Assembly: GCA_026014485.1 (NCBI GenBank)
Contig: JAOZIE010000023.1
Coordinates: 517,757 to 581,756 of the forward strand
DNA from: Candidatus Bathyarchaeota archaeon
GTDB lineage: Archaea; Thermoproteota; Bathyarchaeia; Bathyarchaeales; Bathycorpusculaceae
Direction of reading: 5' to 3'
DNA length: 64,000 nt
Below the pieces are notes generated by a model that saw only the letters and a program-made list of their open reading frames with translations, did no database searches and was not told the origin of the DNA. This document shows positions 17,418-26,496 of the stretch, piece after piece. A program made the position numbers and the translations under genes. Position 1 is the stretch's first letter. Every line of letters begins with the position of its first letter.

Positions 17418-17520
17418 CAACACTTCTAATCCTTGCCCCAAAGTGAATTGTAGTTCACAACATACGAGGAAAGGTTATTTTAGCTTTACGGAAAAACAAT
17501 TACACAGGAAGCCCCTGAAC

Positions 17521-18609
17521 ATGCGCTCGAGAACCTCTACACTGCTGGATTTTCTTAAAAACGGTTTCAAAACCCCAAACGTAGTGGTTATGCCTGACTT
17601 TTTTATGGACCGCTTGATAAATCTGGACTGTAGCCCCCAAAGTTTCTCTGCACAAATTACCGATGTCATTGAACGAAAAGGCGGGAGCATAGACCACATA
17701 CCCCAAAAGGACCAGCGGGGAGGGAACGCAATTAACGTGGCGTCCGCCCTGCTTGCGCTTGGCGCCAAGGTTACCCCTATAATCTGCACAAGTAACCTCG
17801 GGTTGGAGCAGATACGGTTTCACCTCAAAGACTACGAGGTTGACACCAGCCACATCAAAATCTTCCCTGAAGCGTCGGTTACCACGGCATTGGAATTCAA
17901 AACAGACAGCGGAAAAGCAAACATTATGCTACGGGATTTGGGTTCCCTCGCCGAGTTTGGACCCGCAGAATTGACGGAAGACGAATACCAATTAATCGAA
18001 GACGCAGACTACGTTTGCCTCTTCAACTGGGCAGGAACCCTTAACTATGGTACTCGACTTGCCGAAATCGTTTTCAAACGTGCCAAAGCCAAAGGCAAAT
18101 GCAAAACATACTTGGATACCGCTGACCCCCTTCCAAACGAAGAGGCTATCCCCAAACTTATGGAGAAGGTTCTGGAAACCGACCAAGTGGACATTTTAAG
18201 CGTTAACGAGAACGAAGCAGTCACCTTCGCGTCCCAACTCAGCAGCGAAGTCAACGCCCAACGCAGGAAAATAGAGTTCAACGAACTGGCTTTACTGTCC
18301 GCGCAGATTCTAGCCAAAAAACTCAAAGCAAGAATCGACCTGCACACCACAACCTTCTCGGTCACCGTTAAACCCGAAGGCGCCTTTTTTGTTCCAGCCT
18401 TCAAAGTGAAACCGTTGCGCGCTACAGGAGCAGGTGACGCATGGGATGCGGGGAACCTGATTGGAGACGCAAACGGACTCTCCGACGATGACAGGTTGAC
18501 TTTAGCTAACGCAGTTTCTGCATGTTACCTAAGTGACCCCGAAGGAGCGCACCCGACGAGGCAGGCGCTGATGAAGTTTTTGCGGAAAGCCAAGACGCTT
18601 GACCTGTAG
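17521..18609 (+). CDS. PfkB-family carbohydrate/nucleoside kinase
   Basis: The 362-residue protein starts at the ATG at 17521 with AGGAAG upstream; the longer frame back to 17248 overlaps a better minus-strand gene. PfkB features are the N-terminal substrate region with GGNAINVASALLALGAKV, and the C-terminal RATGAGDAWDAGN motif with the anion hole and catalytic Asp. It phosphorylates a sugar or nucleoside. It precedes glmM by about 75 bases on the same strand, which hints at sugar-phosphate supply for UDP-sugar synthesis, but the substrate is not readable. Confidence 0.88.
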   Translation: MRSRTSTLLDFLKNGFKTPNVVVMPDFFMDRLINLDCSPQSFSAQITDVIERKGGSIDHIPQKDQRGGNAINVASALLALGAKVTPIICTSNLGLEQIRFHLKDYEVDTSHIKIFPEASVTTALEFKTDSGKANIMLRDLGSLAEFGPAELTEDEYQLIEDADYVCLFNWAGTLNYGTRLAEIVFKRAKAKGKCKTYLDTADPLPNEEAIPKLMEKVLETDQVDILSVNENEAVTFASQLSSEVNAQRRKIEFNELALLSAQILAKKLKARIDLHTTTFSVTVKPEGAFFVPAFKVKPLRATGAGDAWDAGNLIGDANGLSDDDRLTLANAVSACYLSDPEGAHPTRQALMKFLRKAKTLDL

Positions 18610-18682
18610 GTGCAAGCCAAATTTTTTAAGCTCAGCCGCTTCTATCCAAGCTAACACTCAGGAAGTTGGAGGATAACGGCGA

Positions 18683-20041
18683 TTGGGCAAACTGTTTGGA
18701 AGTAGTGGTGTACGCGGCTTAGTTAATGTTGTTTTGACGCCGCAGTTAGCCTGCGGGGTCGGTTTGGCGGCGGCGACACATACACGGGCGACTCGGGCAG
18801 TTGTGGGGAAAGACACACGGGTTTCGGGTTCCCTGCTTGAGGACGCGTTGGTTGCGGGCTTGAATTCGGCAGGCGTGCACGTTTCGTTGTTGGGTATGGT
18901 GCCTACTCCTGCGGTTGCTTACTTGACGAAAGCCTTAGGCGCCGATGTTGGCTTCATGTTGACAGCTTCGCATAACCCTCCCCAGTATAACGGCATAAAA
19001 GTATTCAACGGCAGTAGCCTCAGCTTCACAGACGAACAGCAAGCCGCCGTCGAAAAAATCGTAGCTCAAAACAGCTATCAGAGGGCAGATTGGCGTCTCA
19101 TCGGCGAAACCTCAAAAATCGACGCTGCGAACGGCTACGTAAAAATGCTTTCTACAGCGGCAAACCTTGCAAAGCCATGGCGAGTAGTTGTAGACTCGGG
19201 TTGTGGCGCAACCTTTCATGCTGCTTCGGCGGCGCTGAACGCGTTAGGCTGCAAGACGACCTCGCTGAATGCGCAACCCGACGGGTATTTCCCTGCCCGT
19301 AGCTCCGAGCCGACCGCTGAATCCTTGATTGGTTTAGCTGAGACCGTGAAGGCAATGGGCGCTGATGTCGGAGTCGGGTTTGACGGGGACGGAGACCGAG
19401 TTGCCTTCGTAGACGAGACGGGTGGCTTTGTGGATTTTGACCGTGCTATCGCAGCGTTTTCAGCGTACGCCCTCAAAAAGAGTGGCGGTGGAACTGTGGT
19501 CACGAATGTGGAGGCTTCTATGTGTGTGGAAACCATGGCGCAACAATACGGCGGCAAAGTGGTGCGTGTCCGCGTCGGCGACGTTTACATTTCGGAGGCT
19601 ATGGCGCGTTTCGGAGCCGTTTTCGGCGGGGAACCCTGCGGCGCTTGGGTACATCCCAAGTGGCACTGGTGCCCTGATGGTCCCTTGTCTGCAGTGCTGA
19701 TGCTAAAGGCGTTGGAGGAGCAAAACCTGAGTCTGCACGAATTCATCTCTCAAGTACCCCAATACGTAACTCTGCGGGAAAACATGCCCTGCAGAAACGA
19801 GCAGAAACACCAAATCATCACCGAAGTCGAGAAAACCTTGACTCAAGCTTTCCCTAACTTCACGGATTTCTCCACGGTTGATGGCGTCCGCTTAACCCTC
19901 AAAAACGGCTGGGTTCTCATCCGCGCATCTGGAACGGAACCACTTATCCGCCTTACCGTAGAGGGTGAATCGTTAAAAGCTGCACGCGACATAATGGACA
20001 GAGGCGTTGAACTCGTGAAAAAACAAATTGGAGGGGCTTGA
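18683..20041 (+). CDS. glmM: Phosphoglucosamine mutase / phosphomannomutase
   Basis: The 452-residue alpha-D-phosphohexomutase starts at TTG (MGKLFGSSGVRG) with GGAGGA 10-16 bases upstream. The catalytic phosphoserine lies in TASHNPPQYNG, the metal loop is DGDGDRVAF, the sugar-binding loop is GGEPCGAW, and the phosphate-binding loop is RASGTEPLIR. It interconverts hexose 6- and 1-phosphates, probably glucosamine-phosphate given the fused nucleotidyltransferase directly downstream, whose start overlaps this stop by four bases. Confidence 0.93.
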   Translation: MGKLFGSSGVRGLVNVVLTPQLACGVGLAAATHTRATRAVVGKDTRVSGSLLEDALVAGLNSAGVHVSLLGMVPTPAVAYLTKALGADVGFMLTASHNPPQYNGIKVFNGSSLSFTDEQQAAVEKIVAQNSYQRADWRLIGETSKIDAANGYVKMLSTAANLAKPWRVVVDSGCGATFHAASAALNALGCKTTSLNAQPDGYFPARSSEPTAESLIGLAETVKAMGADVGVGFDGDGDRVAFVDETGGFVDFDRAIAAFSAYALKKSGGGTVVTNVEASMCVETMAQQYGGKVVRVRVGDVYISEAMARFGAVFGGEPCGAWVHPKWHWCPDGPLSAVLMLKALEEQNLSLHEFISQVPQYVTLRENMPCRNEQKHQIITEVEKTLTQAFPNFTDFSTVDGVRLTLKNGWVLIRASGTEPLIRLTVEGESLKAARDIMDRGVELVKKQIGGA

Positions 20042-21324
20042 CTGTGAAGGCGGTTTTGCTGGCGGCTGGCGAAGGCGTTAGGCTTCTGCCTATAACAGCG
20101 ACTCGCCCCAAGCACCTGATTCGGGTAGGCGGCAAACCGATTCTGGAGCACTGTTTGGATGCATTGAAGGTAAACGGCGTAACCGAAGCCGTTGTGGTCA
20201 CGCATTACATGGGTGATGTCATACGCGGTTACTTTGGGGACGGCGCAAACTTCGGGTTCAAGCTGGAGTACGTGGAGCAGAGGCAGGTTTTGGGAACTGG
20301 AAACGCCGCAGGCATCGTTGAACCCTACGTGGCGGGTGACTTCCTGCTGGTTTACGGCGACCTATTGTTCTCGGCTGAAGCCGTAAAAACCGTTCTTGAG
20401 GCGTACAAGTCTGGGAAACCCGACGCCGTGATGGCTGTGGTTCCCGTAGATAAACCCGAAAGCTACGGCGTAGTTGAACTCTCCAAAGACAAAGCCGTGA
20501 AACGCATTGTTGAGAAGCCCAAAAAGGAGTCTGCCCCCTCAAATCTGGCAAACGCGGGCTTGTACATCTTAGGCAAAGACGTGTTTGACGCGTTGCGGCG
20601 GGTGAAGCGTTCAGTTCGCGGTGAATGGGAACTCACCGACGCAATCACTACTCTGGCAGAGGAAGGCAAAACGGTTTTGGCGGCAGAGATTTCTCGGGGC
20701 GACTGGTTTGATGTTGGGCGCCCGTGGGATTTGCTAGATGCGAACGTTTGGGCGTTGCGGCGCATGGAGCACAGGGTACTGGGGAACGTGGAGGAAGGTG
20801 TACACCTGCTCGGTGCAGTTACCGTTGCAGAGACCGCTCGGATACGCTCAGGCGCCTACATTGAGGGTCCCTGCTTCATCGACGAAGGCGCCGATGTGGG
20901 ACCAAACTGCTTCATACGTGCCTACACAAGCATCGGCAAAAACGCCCGGGTCGGAAACGCTTGCGAAGTCAAAAACAGCATAATTATGGATGGTACCCAT
21001 GTGGGGCACCTCAGTTACGTGGGCGACAGCGTCCTGTGCGAGCGGTGCAATTTGGGTGCGGGAACCAAAACGGCGAACCTGCGGTTGGACAACGGCAACG
21101 TGAAGATGACTGTAAAAGAGGTCGTGGTTGACACGGGCAGACGCAAACTTGGCGCCATCCTTGGCGACAGCGTCAAAACAGGTATAGGCGCGCTGCTTAT
21201 GCCGGGAGTGAAGGTCGGCAACGGCAGCTGGGTCGGCGCAGGCGTGGTGCTGGAGCGGGATTTGCCCGCGAATTCGATGGCGTTTATGCGGCAGAATTGG
21301 GAAATACAAGAAAAGGAAAAATAG
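20038..21324 (+). CDS. glmU: Bifunctional sugar-1-phosphate nucleotidyltransferase / acetyltransferase (GlmU-like)
   Basis: The 428-residue protein starts with TTG overlapping the glmM stop; a GTG two codons later is possible. The N-terminal half is a nucleotidyltransferase (LLAAGEGVRLLPITATRPKHLI, VYGDLLF, EKPKKE, WFDVGRPWDLL). The C-terminal half is a left-handed beta-helix with hexapeptide repeats and GNACEVKNSIIMDGTHVGHLSYVGDS, as in archaeal bifunctional GlcN-1-P acetyltransferase/uridyltransferases. It should complete UDP-GlcNAc synthesis for glycans or N-glycosylation of the many Asn-rich surface proteins nearby. Confidence 0.93.
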   Translation: MTVKAVLLAAGEGVRLLPITATRPKHLIRVGGKPILEHCLDALKVNGVTEAVVVTHYMGDVIRGYFGDGANFGFKLEYVEQRQVLGTGNAAGIVEPYVAGDFLLVYGDLLFSAEAVKTVLEAYKSGKPDAVMAVVPVDKPESYGVVELSKDKAVKRIVEKPKKESAPSNLANAGLYILGKDVFDALRRVKRSVRGEWELTDAITTLAEEGKTVLAAEISRGDWFDVGRPWDLLDANVWALRRMEHRVLGNVEEGVHLLGAVTVAETARIRSGAYIEGPCFIDEGADVGPNCFIRAYTSIGKNARVGNACEVKNSIIMDGTHVGHLSYVGDSVLCERCNLGAGTKTANLRLDNGNVKMTVKEVVVDTGRRKLGAILGDSVKTGIGALLMPGVKVGNGSWVGAGVVLERDLPANSMAFMRQNWEIQEKEK

Positions 21325-21440
21325 CTAGACATAAAGTCCACCTTCCTTGGTGAATCTGAAAATCTTAATTGGCTCAGGGTGCCCTTGTTTGGTGTCTTTC
21401 CGTTTTCCGACTTACCAGCTTCTATCTGCAATTGGCTTTT

Positions 21441-22031
21441 TTATGGAACGTAGACATTTGCTTCTTCGAAGTTTTGTGTCTCGAGGTTGTATTGGTATGT
21501 GCCGATGGTTATTGAGTAGCCGACAAGGGGGCTGTTGATGCCTCGGATGTTAAATCGGATTCTTTTTTTGAGGTAACTGCAGTCGCAGCTCTGGGCATGT
21601 TTGCGGGTGTACTTTTTTGATTCGATTTTCAGAATCATCTCTAGCCAGTTTCGGATTTCAACTCCGTTTTTTCTGAAGCTGTCCGCTTCTTCTTTGATGA
21701 ATTCCTTGTCGTCCTTGGATAATTCGGGGGTGCCGTTGATGTGGCTGTGATATTCGCCGATAATTTGGAAATTCATCGAGTTTATGGTGTCTTTTATTCG
21801 GTTGTATGCAGCTTGATTGCCTGGGGACCAGGAGGATTTTCCGCTTTCACCTGTTTGAACTGGATAAGCAACGTCCAACGACAAACAATCGGTTCGTTGC
21901 CCCCGTATGAAACGTTTATCCTCTTTGCCGATTAGAAAGCCGCCCGTTTCCTTGTGAGGCGTTTACAAACAGGAAGCGACAAGAGATACAAGACACGCTT
22001 CGGAAATGTAAACCGTTTTTTCCAAGTGCAT
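21441..22031 (-). pseudogene. JAMM/MPN+ metalloprotease gene interrupted by an in-frame TAA
   Basis: An intact-looking JAMM domain reads from ATG at 22031 to the stop at 21441, except for a TAA at 21965-21963 (codon 23). Before it are 22 residues (MHLEKTVYISEACLVSLVAS plus CL) that fit the first helix of the domain. After it comes TPHKETGGFLIGKED with the catalytic Glu28. Later, GEYHSHINGTPELSKDD supplies His95, His97, Ser105 and Asp108, which is the exact HxH-x7-S-x2-D motif. The longest usable downstream start is TTG at 21884, giving 147 residues that lack the catalytic Glu. JAMM proteases remove ubiquitin-like or small-protein tags. Either the gene is dead, the TAA is read through, or it is a sequence error. 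Confidence 0.75.
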
Positions 22032-22267
22032 TCCCGAATTTAGATTGTACGTTACTGCTAATAAATCACCGCAAAGAAAAAAATCTTGAAGAAAAGGTGC
22101 TGCCTCATATATCTCTAAAAAGGAAGGTTAATGTTTGGTGGTTATTGCTGGCGCGGGGTATTTTGAGAGGTAACCTTTCATTCTTGGTTTGGCTTGGCTG
22201 CGTGATGGCTGGCTTTCTTTTGTTGGTTCGGAGACGGCTTTGGGGTTAGCTAAACTAGCTAAACCAG

Positions 22268-23290
22268 CTAAACAGTGGTGATGGCTGGCTTTAGGGTTCC
22301 CTCTATGCCCAGCGTTTTTGCTTCTTGAACCTGTAACATGCAGTCTACATGTGACTCTTCGTTGAAGACTTGGTAGTCTGCCATGGTTAGGAATGCGGCG
22401 TCCACGGAGACAGATGAGTCTGAGGCGAAGATGCCGATGTCATTCATCATGATTTCACCTGGGTTGGATAGGCAGTCGCAGTATCGTGAGATGTCCTTGG
22501 CAAAGCTCACGTAGGAAACCTTGCCCCGTTTAAACGTGGAGAGTACCCCTAAAGCTGCCGACGCAAGCGCCTTGCTCAAGTTAGGCTTATCGACGAAATC
22601 TATGGCGTTTGTGGGGCAAGCTTCGATACACATGGGACACCGCATACACAGCGGCGAGGTGTTTTGGGCTTTTCCTTCTATGATTTCGGGGATACCCATA
22701 GGGCAGGTTGCCTTGCATTTGCCGCAGCCGATGCATTTGCTGGCGTCGATTTCTAAACCGACGGTTCGGTGCTGCCTAAGTTTTCCCGCCCGCGAAGTGC
22801 AGCCCATGCCCAAGTTTTTGATGGCGCCGCCGAATCCGCTGAGTTCATGTCCCTTACAGTGTGAGATGACTATCATGGCGTCTGCTTCTGCGATGGCCCC
22901 TGAAACCTCGATTTCGCTGAGGATGCCTTTGGTTTTGACGGTGCGGTAGTTTTCGCTTTTAAGTCCGTCGGCTATGATGAAGGGTGCTGTGCCAAAGCCG
23001 TTTCTTTGTGCGGTGTTCATGTGGTCAACGGCGTTGTTGCGTTGGGCAAAATAGTATGTGTTGGAGTCGGTGAGGAAGGGTTTGCCGCCTGCTTCCCTGA
23101 TTTTGCGGACAACTTCATGCACAAAGATGGGTTGCACGTGATAGGGGTTACCCAGTTCACCCACGTGTAGCTTGACGGCTACAAGGTCGCCTTCGTTGAT
23201 GCAGTCAAAGGTGCCTGCAGCGTCGTAGAGCCGCTCAGTTTCCTTAAGGAGATTATTGGAAGTGTTCCAAGGAACAAAATAGACAGACAT
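22268..23290 (-). CDS. DUF362 protein with 4Fe-4S ferredoxin domain
   Basis: The 340-residue protein has a DUF362 N-terminal region (VAVKLHVGELGNPYHV, GGKPFLTDSNTYYF, MIVISHCKGHELSGFGGAIKN). A two-cluster ferredoxin insert follows at about residues 185-235 (CIGCGKCKATCPMG and CMRCPMCIEACPTN). DUF362 proteins are found in anaerobes and have no settled function, but the clusters indicate a redox or assembly role. The end of the gene overlaps the start of a short run of the repeated word AGCTAAAC (22247-22273). Confidence 0.9.
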   Translation of the reverse strand: MSVYFVPWNTSNNLLKETERLYDAAGTFDCINEGDLVAVKLHVGELGNPYHVQPIFVHEVVRKIREAGGKPFLTDSNTYYFAQRNNAVDHMNTAQRNGFGTAPFIIADGLKSENYRTVKTKGILSEIEVSGAIAEADAMIVISHCKGHELSGFGGAIKNLGMGCTSRAGKLRQHRTVGLEIDASKCIGCGKCKATCPMGIPEIIEGKAQNTSPLCMRCPMCIEACPTNAIDFVDKPNLSKALASAALGVLSTFKRGKVSYVSFAKDISRYCDCLSNPGEIMMNDIGIFASDSSVSVDAAFLTMADYQVFNEESHVDCMLQVQEAKTLGIEGTLKPAITTV

Positions 23291-23509
23291 GCTGATTTTC
23301 TCCGCGAGTCAAGATTGGCGTAGTGATATTTTAAATTTAAGCACAGAAACTGAACTTTACCCCTGACCAAACAGCTATTTGCCCTCATCGGCGGGGTTAG
23401 TCAAGAAATTTTGACTAACTTTGGGGCGGCTTAGTCAAGAAACCTTGATAAAAATGCCTTTATCCCCTAAAACTTCCATCCTTCATGTAGGCTTCAAGGA
23501 CTGAAGTAC

Positions 23510-24967
23510 ATGAAAAAAACCATACCTGCAACGTTTCCGTCAGCTTTTTGGGCAAACCACGCAACACCGTGGCTGCGTTTCAAGCAGTTGTGCACGGTTT
23601 CGTTTCTTGTTTTTGTTTTGTTGCTTCTTCCCTTTCTGGTCGTTGACTGTTCTGTCTTGGCGAATCCCGTTCATGTTTCTATGCCTCAAATCACGATAAC
23701 TAAAGAAGGCATATCGCCGTCGAATGTTTCTATTCGTATGGTTTCAGATAACTCATGTGTTTTCACGGGTAACATAACGGGCTACACGATTGCAGTTGAA
23801 TGCAGCCACATGATGATTGACGGCGCCAACTTTACCCTTCGCAGCTTGCCTGGCGGCGACGGAGCCGCGTTGACGGTGCGTAATCAGGAGATGGTGACAA
23901 TCGTGAACCTAAACGTTGAAAACTACGCTGCAGGCATCACGCTTACCTGCGCGCCTTTCTGCCGCCTCATCAACAACAACTTCACAAACAACCGCTACGG
24001 CATATCCCTTGATTCTTCGCCTAACCTCCTATTAGTGAACAACACGATAGTTGGGGGCAGCGTTAACTTCGGGGTTTACGCAGGCACCTTCCACGACTAC
24101 TACAGCAACATCGACGAGTCCAACACCATCAACGGCAAACCCATCTGCTACTGGCTGAACCGTCAAAACGCGGTGGTGCCCTCCGACGTTGGCTACTTAG
24201 CGCTCATAAACTGCACGGGCATAACGGTCCAGAACGCGTGCCTGTCAGACAACGGGCAAGGCGCGCTGCTTGTCGGTACCCGCCGCTCCAGCTTGGTGAA
24301 CTGTCAAATCACGGGTAACGCGCAGGACGCAGGCATCCACATCGAGGGCTGCATGGACCTCAACGTTTCAGGCAACGACGTATCCCAAAACCTCAAGGGC
24401 ATAGTAGTCACCGACTCTGTAGGCATCGTTATCTCAGGTAACAACGTGACCTCCAACAGCCTTGGAGCAATCCACCTTAACCCCGCAACAAACACAACCA
24501 CCCTTTACGGCAACTACATAGCCAACAACGTCGGCATAGCCCTCTTCGTCGAAGGCTCCTGCAGCAACCACATCGAAGCCAACACGATAGAGAAAAACCA
24601 GTTTTACGCCCTGCAACTTCTGGGCATGCAGAAAAACAACACGGTTTACCGCAACAACTTCATAGGCAACGCTTGGGGCGCTCCAGGCTCTCAGCTGCAG
24701 GTTTCCATGCCTGGCATAGACGCAGAGCACCCGATGCCTAACGCCGCCGTCTGGGACAACGGCGAAGAAGGCAACTACTGGAGCGACTACACAACAAGAT
24801 ACCCCAACGCCACCGAAACGGGCAATTCAGGATTCGGCGACACCCCATACAACATAAACCCAAACAACATAGACCACTACCCCCTCCTGCAGCCTCTACC
24901 TGTTACCCCCGCAATCAGCGTTCCCCAATCAACCCAGACCCACGCCGACACCTACCCCGGCACCTGA
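23510..24967 (+). CDS. Secreted parallel beta-helix (NosD/PbH1) surface protein, frameshifted at its end
   Basis: The 485-residue frame starts with a long signal region (hydrophobic core FLVFVLLLLPFLVVDC). Right-handed beta-helix repeats rich in Asn turns follow, such as RLINNNFTNNRYGISLDSS, ISGNNVTSNSLGAIHL and HIEANTIEKNQFYALQLLG. Near the end come WDNGEEGNYWSDY and GFGDTPYNI, standard for archaeal NosD-like surface proteins. The frame stops at TGA in the Pro/Thr linker. One base earlier in phase, the reading continues as a membrane anchor to 25082, so a single extra base near 24939-24941 is likely. Confidence 0.88.
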   Translation: MKKTIPATFPSAFWANHATPWLRFKQLCTVSFLVFVLLLLPFLVVDCSVLANPVHVSMPQITITKEGISPSNVSIRMVSDNSCVFTGNITGYTIAVECSHMMIDGANFTLRSLPGGDGAALTVRNQEMVTIVNLNVENYAAGITLTCAPFCRLINNNFTNNRYGISLDSSPNLLLVNNTIVGGSVNFGVYAGTFHDYYSNIDESNTINGKPICYWLNRQNAVVPSDVGYLALINCTGITVQNACLSDNGQGALLVGTRRSSLVNCQITGNAQDAGIHIEGCMDLNVSGNDVSQNLKGIVVTDSVGIVISGNNVTSNSLGAIHLNPATNTTTLYGNYIANNVGIALFVEGSCSNHIEANTIEKNQFYALQLLGMQKNNTVYRNNFIGNAWGAPGSQLQVSMPGIDAEHPMPNAAVWDNGEEGNYWSDYTTRYPNATETGNSGFGDTPYNINPNNIDHYPLLQPLPVTPAISVPQSTQTHADTYPGT

Positions 24968-25082
24968 ACCTTCAGTTCCAGAAATACCTTATTGCATAGT
25001 TAGTCAAATAGTGATGCTTGCGACCTTCACTATTGTAGGATGTTTGGCGCTTGTTTTGAAAAAATACACCTCGGTTTTTTAA
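24942..25082 (+). pseudogene. Out-of-frame C-terminal anchor of the beta-helix protein
   Basis: Shifting by one base at the CCC run (24939-24941) yields a Thr-Pro linker, then PAPEPSVPEIPYCIV, a hydrophobic helix (MLATFTIVGCLALVL), KKYTSVF and TAA at 25080-25082. This is the expected surface-protein tail (compare VPELP at the end of the protein at 5839-6594). It is missing from the main frame. Confidence 0.75.
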
Positions 25083-25093
25083 GCCTCAGTAAG

Positions 25094-25114
25094 AAAAGCG
25101 CGCGCAGCGCTTTT
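25094..25114. terminator. Hairpin between convergent genes
   Basis: AAAAGCG and CGCTTTT form a perfect 7-bp stem around a 7-base loop, followed by a second GGGG-TAT-CCCC hairpin at about 25116-25126. The pair lies between the beta-helix gene and the accessory block and could end transcription on both strands. Confidence 0.45.
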
Positions 25115-25189
25115 TGGGGTATCCCCCTGTTTCTAAGAAATATCTTTAACGTTTGCTCCCTATTCTGTGCAAGTTTATCAAGCTTGCAC

Positions 25190-26020
25190 CTAACGCCGTG
25201 GTGAAAAATCAAATAAACCTTTTACGTGTCGCTTAGTTTCCCCACCTTTTGCTTTGAGAATTTGCTCCAAACATTCATCCAATTCTTTCCAGCCTTGCTC
25301 AGTGTCATCATATTTAAAAAACCGATAATGCCTCAAATCAAAAGGAACATCATTTTCATCTTGTGTCAGTATTACGGTGTCTTTTCCTACGGTATGTGCA
25401 ATTCCAAGCTCATAAAACACGTTTGCATTTTTTCCTGTTACATCAGCCACAATTAGTCTTGCTTTATTGATTTGCTCCCAAATATCTTCAACAATCGCAG
25501 AGGTTGTATAAAGGTCATTAGCTTTTATGACTGCAAAACTGCTTTTCTCAATCGTTGGCTTGATGTGGTCTTTATATATCCTCTCAAAATTTGGTTGGAA
25601 AGGCATTAAAACAAAACAACTGTCTTTGTCTGTATTAAAATTACGACTTTTAAATATTGGTTGACAAATAAACGAACGACTGTTTTCAGTTATAATTTTG
25701 ATTGATTGTGCTGGTTGCCCTTCTTTAATGGCAGAGTTTACCGCAGTTAGGAACGGGTCATACATTCTTTTAATGTATTCTCGCCTGTCTGCCCAACGGG
25801 CATATTGAACCTTGCAGAAGGCATAGAACCTTTCAAGCGTCGGGAATGGGTTCGGGTCAGTTAAATTAAATTTTGAGAAGTAGGCAGATAGCTGTCGCCT
25901 TAACGTTTGATACTCCATTTCTTTGTCTTTGATTCTTGGGTCGTCCGTCACCGCCCTAACCAAGAAACCAATCATTGTACTAATTTTATTTGAAAAATCC
26001 TCTAATTCTGGGGGTTCCAT
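25190..26020 (-). CDS. TIR-like / nucleoside-deoxyribosyltransferase-like domain protein, possible defence effector
   Basis: The 276-residue protein has a helical N-terminal half (about 1-130). The C-terminal Rossmann-like domain opens with CFVLMPFQPNFERIY and carries ARLIVADVTGKNANVFYELG and GKDTVILTQ. That signature is shared by nucleoside 2-deoxyribosyltransferase-like and TIR-like domains; the Glu of YELG is the expected catalytic or NAD-handling residue. Such proteins often act in antiviral abortive systems by consuming nucleotides. It is the last gene of the minus-strand accessory array, 40 bases after a zinc-ribbon gene. The defence role is inference from domain and context. Confidence 0.7.
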   Translation of the reverse strand: MEPPELEDFSNKISTMIGFLVRAVTDDPRIKDKEMEYQTLRRQLSAYFSKFNLTDPNPFPTLERFYAFCKVQYARWADRREYIKRMYDPFLTAVNSAIKEGQPAQSIKIITENSRSFICQPIFKSRNFNTDKDSCFVLMPFQPNFERIYKDHIKPTIEKSSFAVIKANDLYTTSAIVEDIWEQINKARLIVADVTGKNANVFYELGIAHTVGKDTVILTQDENDVPFDLRHYRFFKYDDTEQGWKELDECLEQILKAKGGETKRHVKGLFDFSPRR

Positions 26021-26060
26021 AATCCTTATCTTTATCTCCTTGACCTGCTATTTTGAGGTC

Positions 26061-26432
26061 TTAAAAAACAACCCCTCTTATTTTAGGCATCTTTCTACCG
26101 CACCCTGAGCATTGAGTTTCTTTTGATTTTTTAATAAAAACTCGCTCTTTGCAACCACACTTAGAGCATCGAGAAGAGACCATGAAAAAGACTTTTCCCA
26201 TATTTTCGGGAGGTATCTTGGAAGCGCTTTTTGAAGGGTGAAGTTTAGGAAGGTTCTTTTTTTGTTCCTTTTGGTAATCAGATGTTTTGTCTAAATCACA
26301 ATTAGCGCAAATTATTGTTCTTGTTCCATCGTTTGCAGTGGCTACTATCTCGAAAAATGAACCGCAATGAACGCATTTAACATTTCCCGTTCGCTCTGTG
26401 TAGATGGGTTCGTTGGGCTTTTTGTCTGCCAT
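26061..26432 (-). CDS. Zinc-ribbon protein, 123 aa
   Basis: The small basic protein has two zinc-binding modules. The first is CVHCGSFF with CANCDL near residues 20-50. The second is CSKCGCKERVF with CSGCGRKMP near residues 88-115. A Lys/Pro-rich linker joins them. The order recalls transcription or nucleic-acid-binding ribbons. It lies between the membrane protein and the TIR-like gene on the same strand with gaps of 64 and 40 bases, so it is probably co-expressed. No further function can be read. Confidence 0.7.
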   Translation of the reverse strand: MADKKPNEPIYTERTGNVKCVHCGSFFEIVATANDGTRTIICANCDLDKTSDYQKEQKKNLPKLHPSKSASKIPPENMGKVFFMVSSRCSKCGCKERVFIKKSKETQCSGCGRKMPKIRGVVF

Positions 26433-26496
26433 GTAGACGGATTGGTTGCTTTTCTAATAAAAGACTTGTGGGTGAATAGGTCTAACAAAAGACGCA

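Noticed and set aside
17248..17520. N-terminal extension of the PfkB kinase frame
   Set aside because: The extension overlaps a better minus-strand membrane protein, and the ATG at 17521 has its own ribosome binding site and starts the kinase domain.
22247..22273. AGCTAAAC repeated three times, considered as a CRISPR or iteron array
   Set aside because: Only three short copies without spacers; simple tandem repetition at a gene end. No CRISPR array is visible in the window.
25083..25189. Attachment site for the accessory block at the beta-helix gene end
   Set aside because: I could not find a matching direct repeat at the other end (about 33.6 kb) and no tRNA borders the block.
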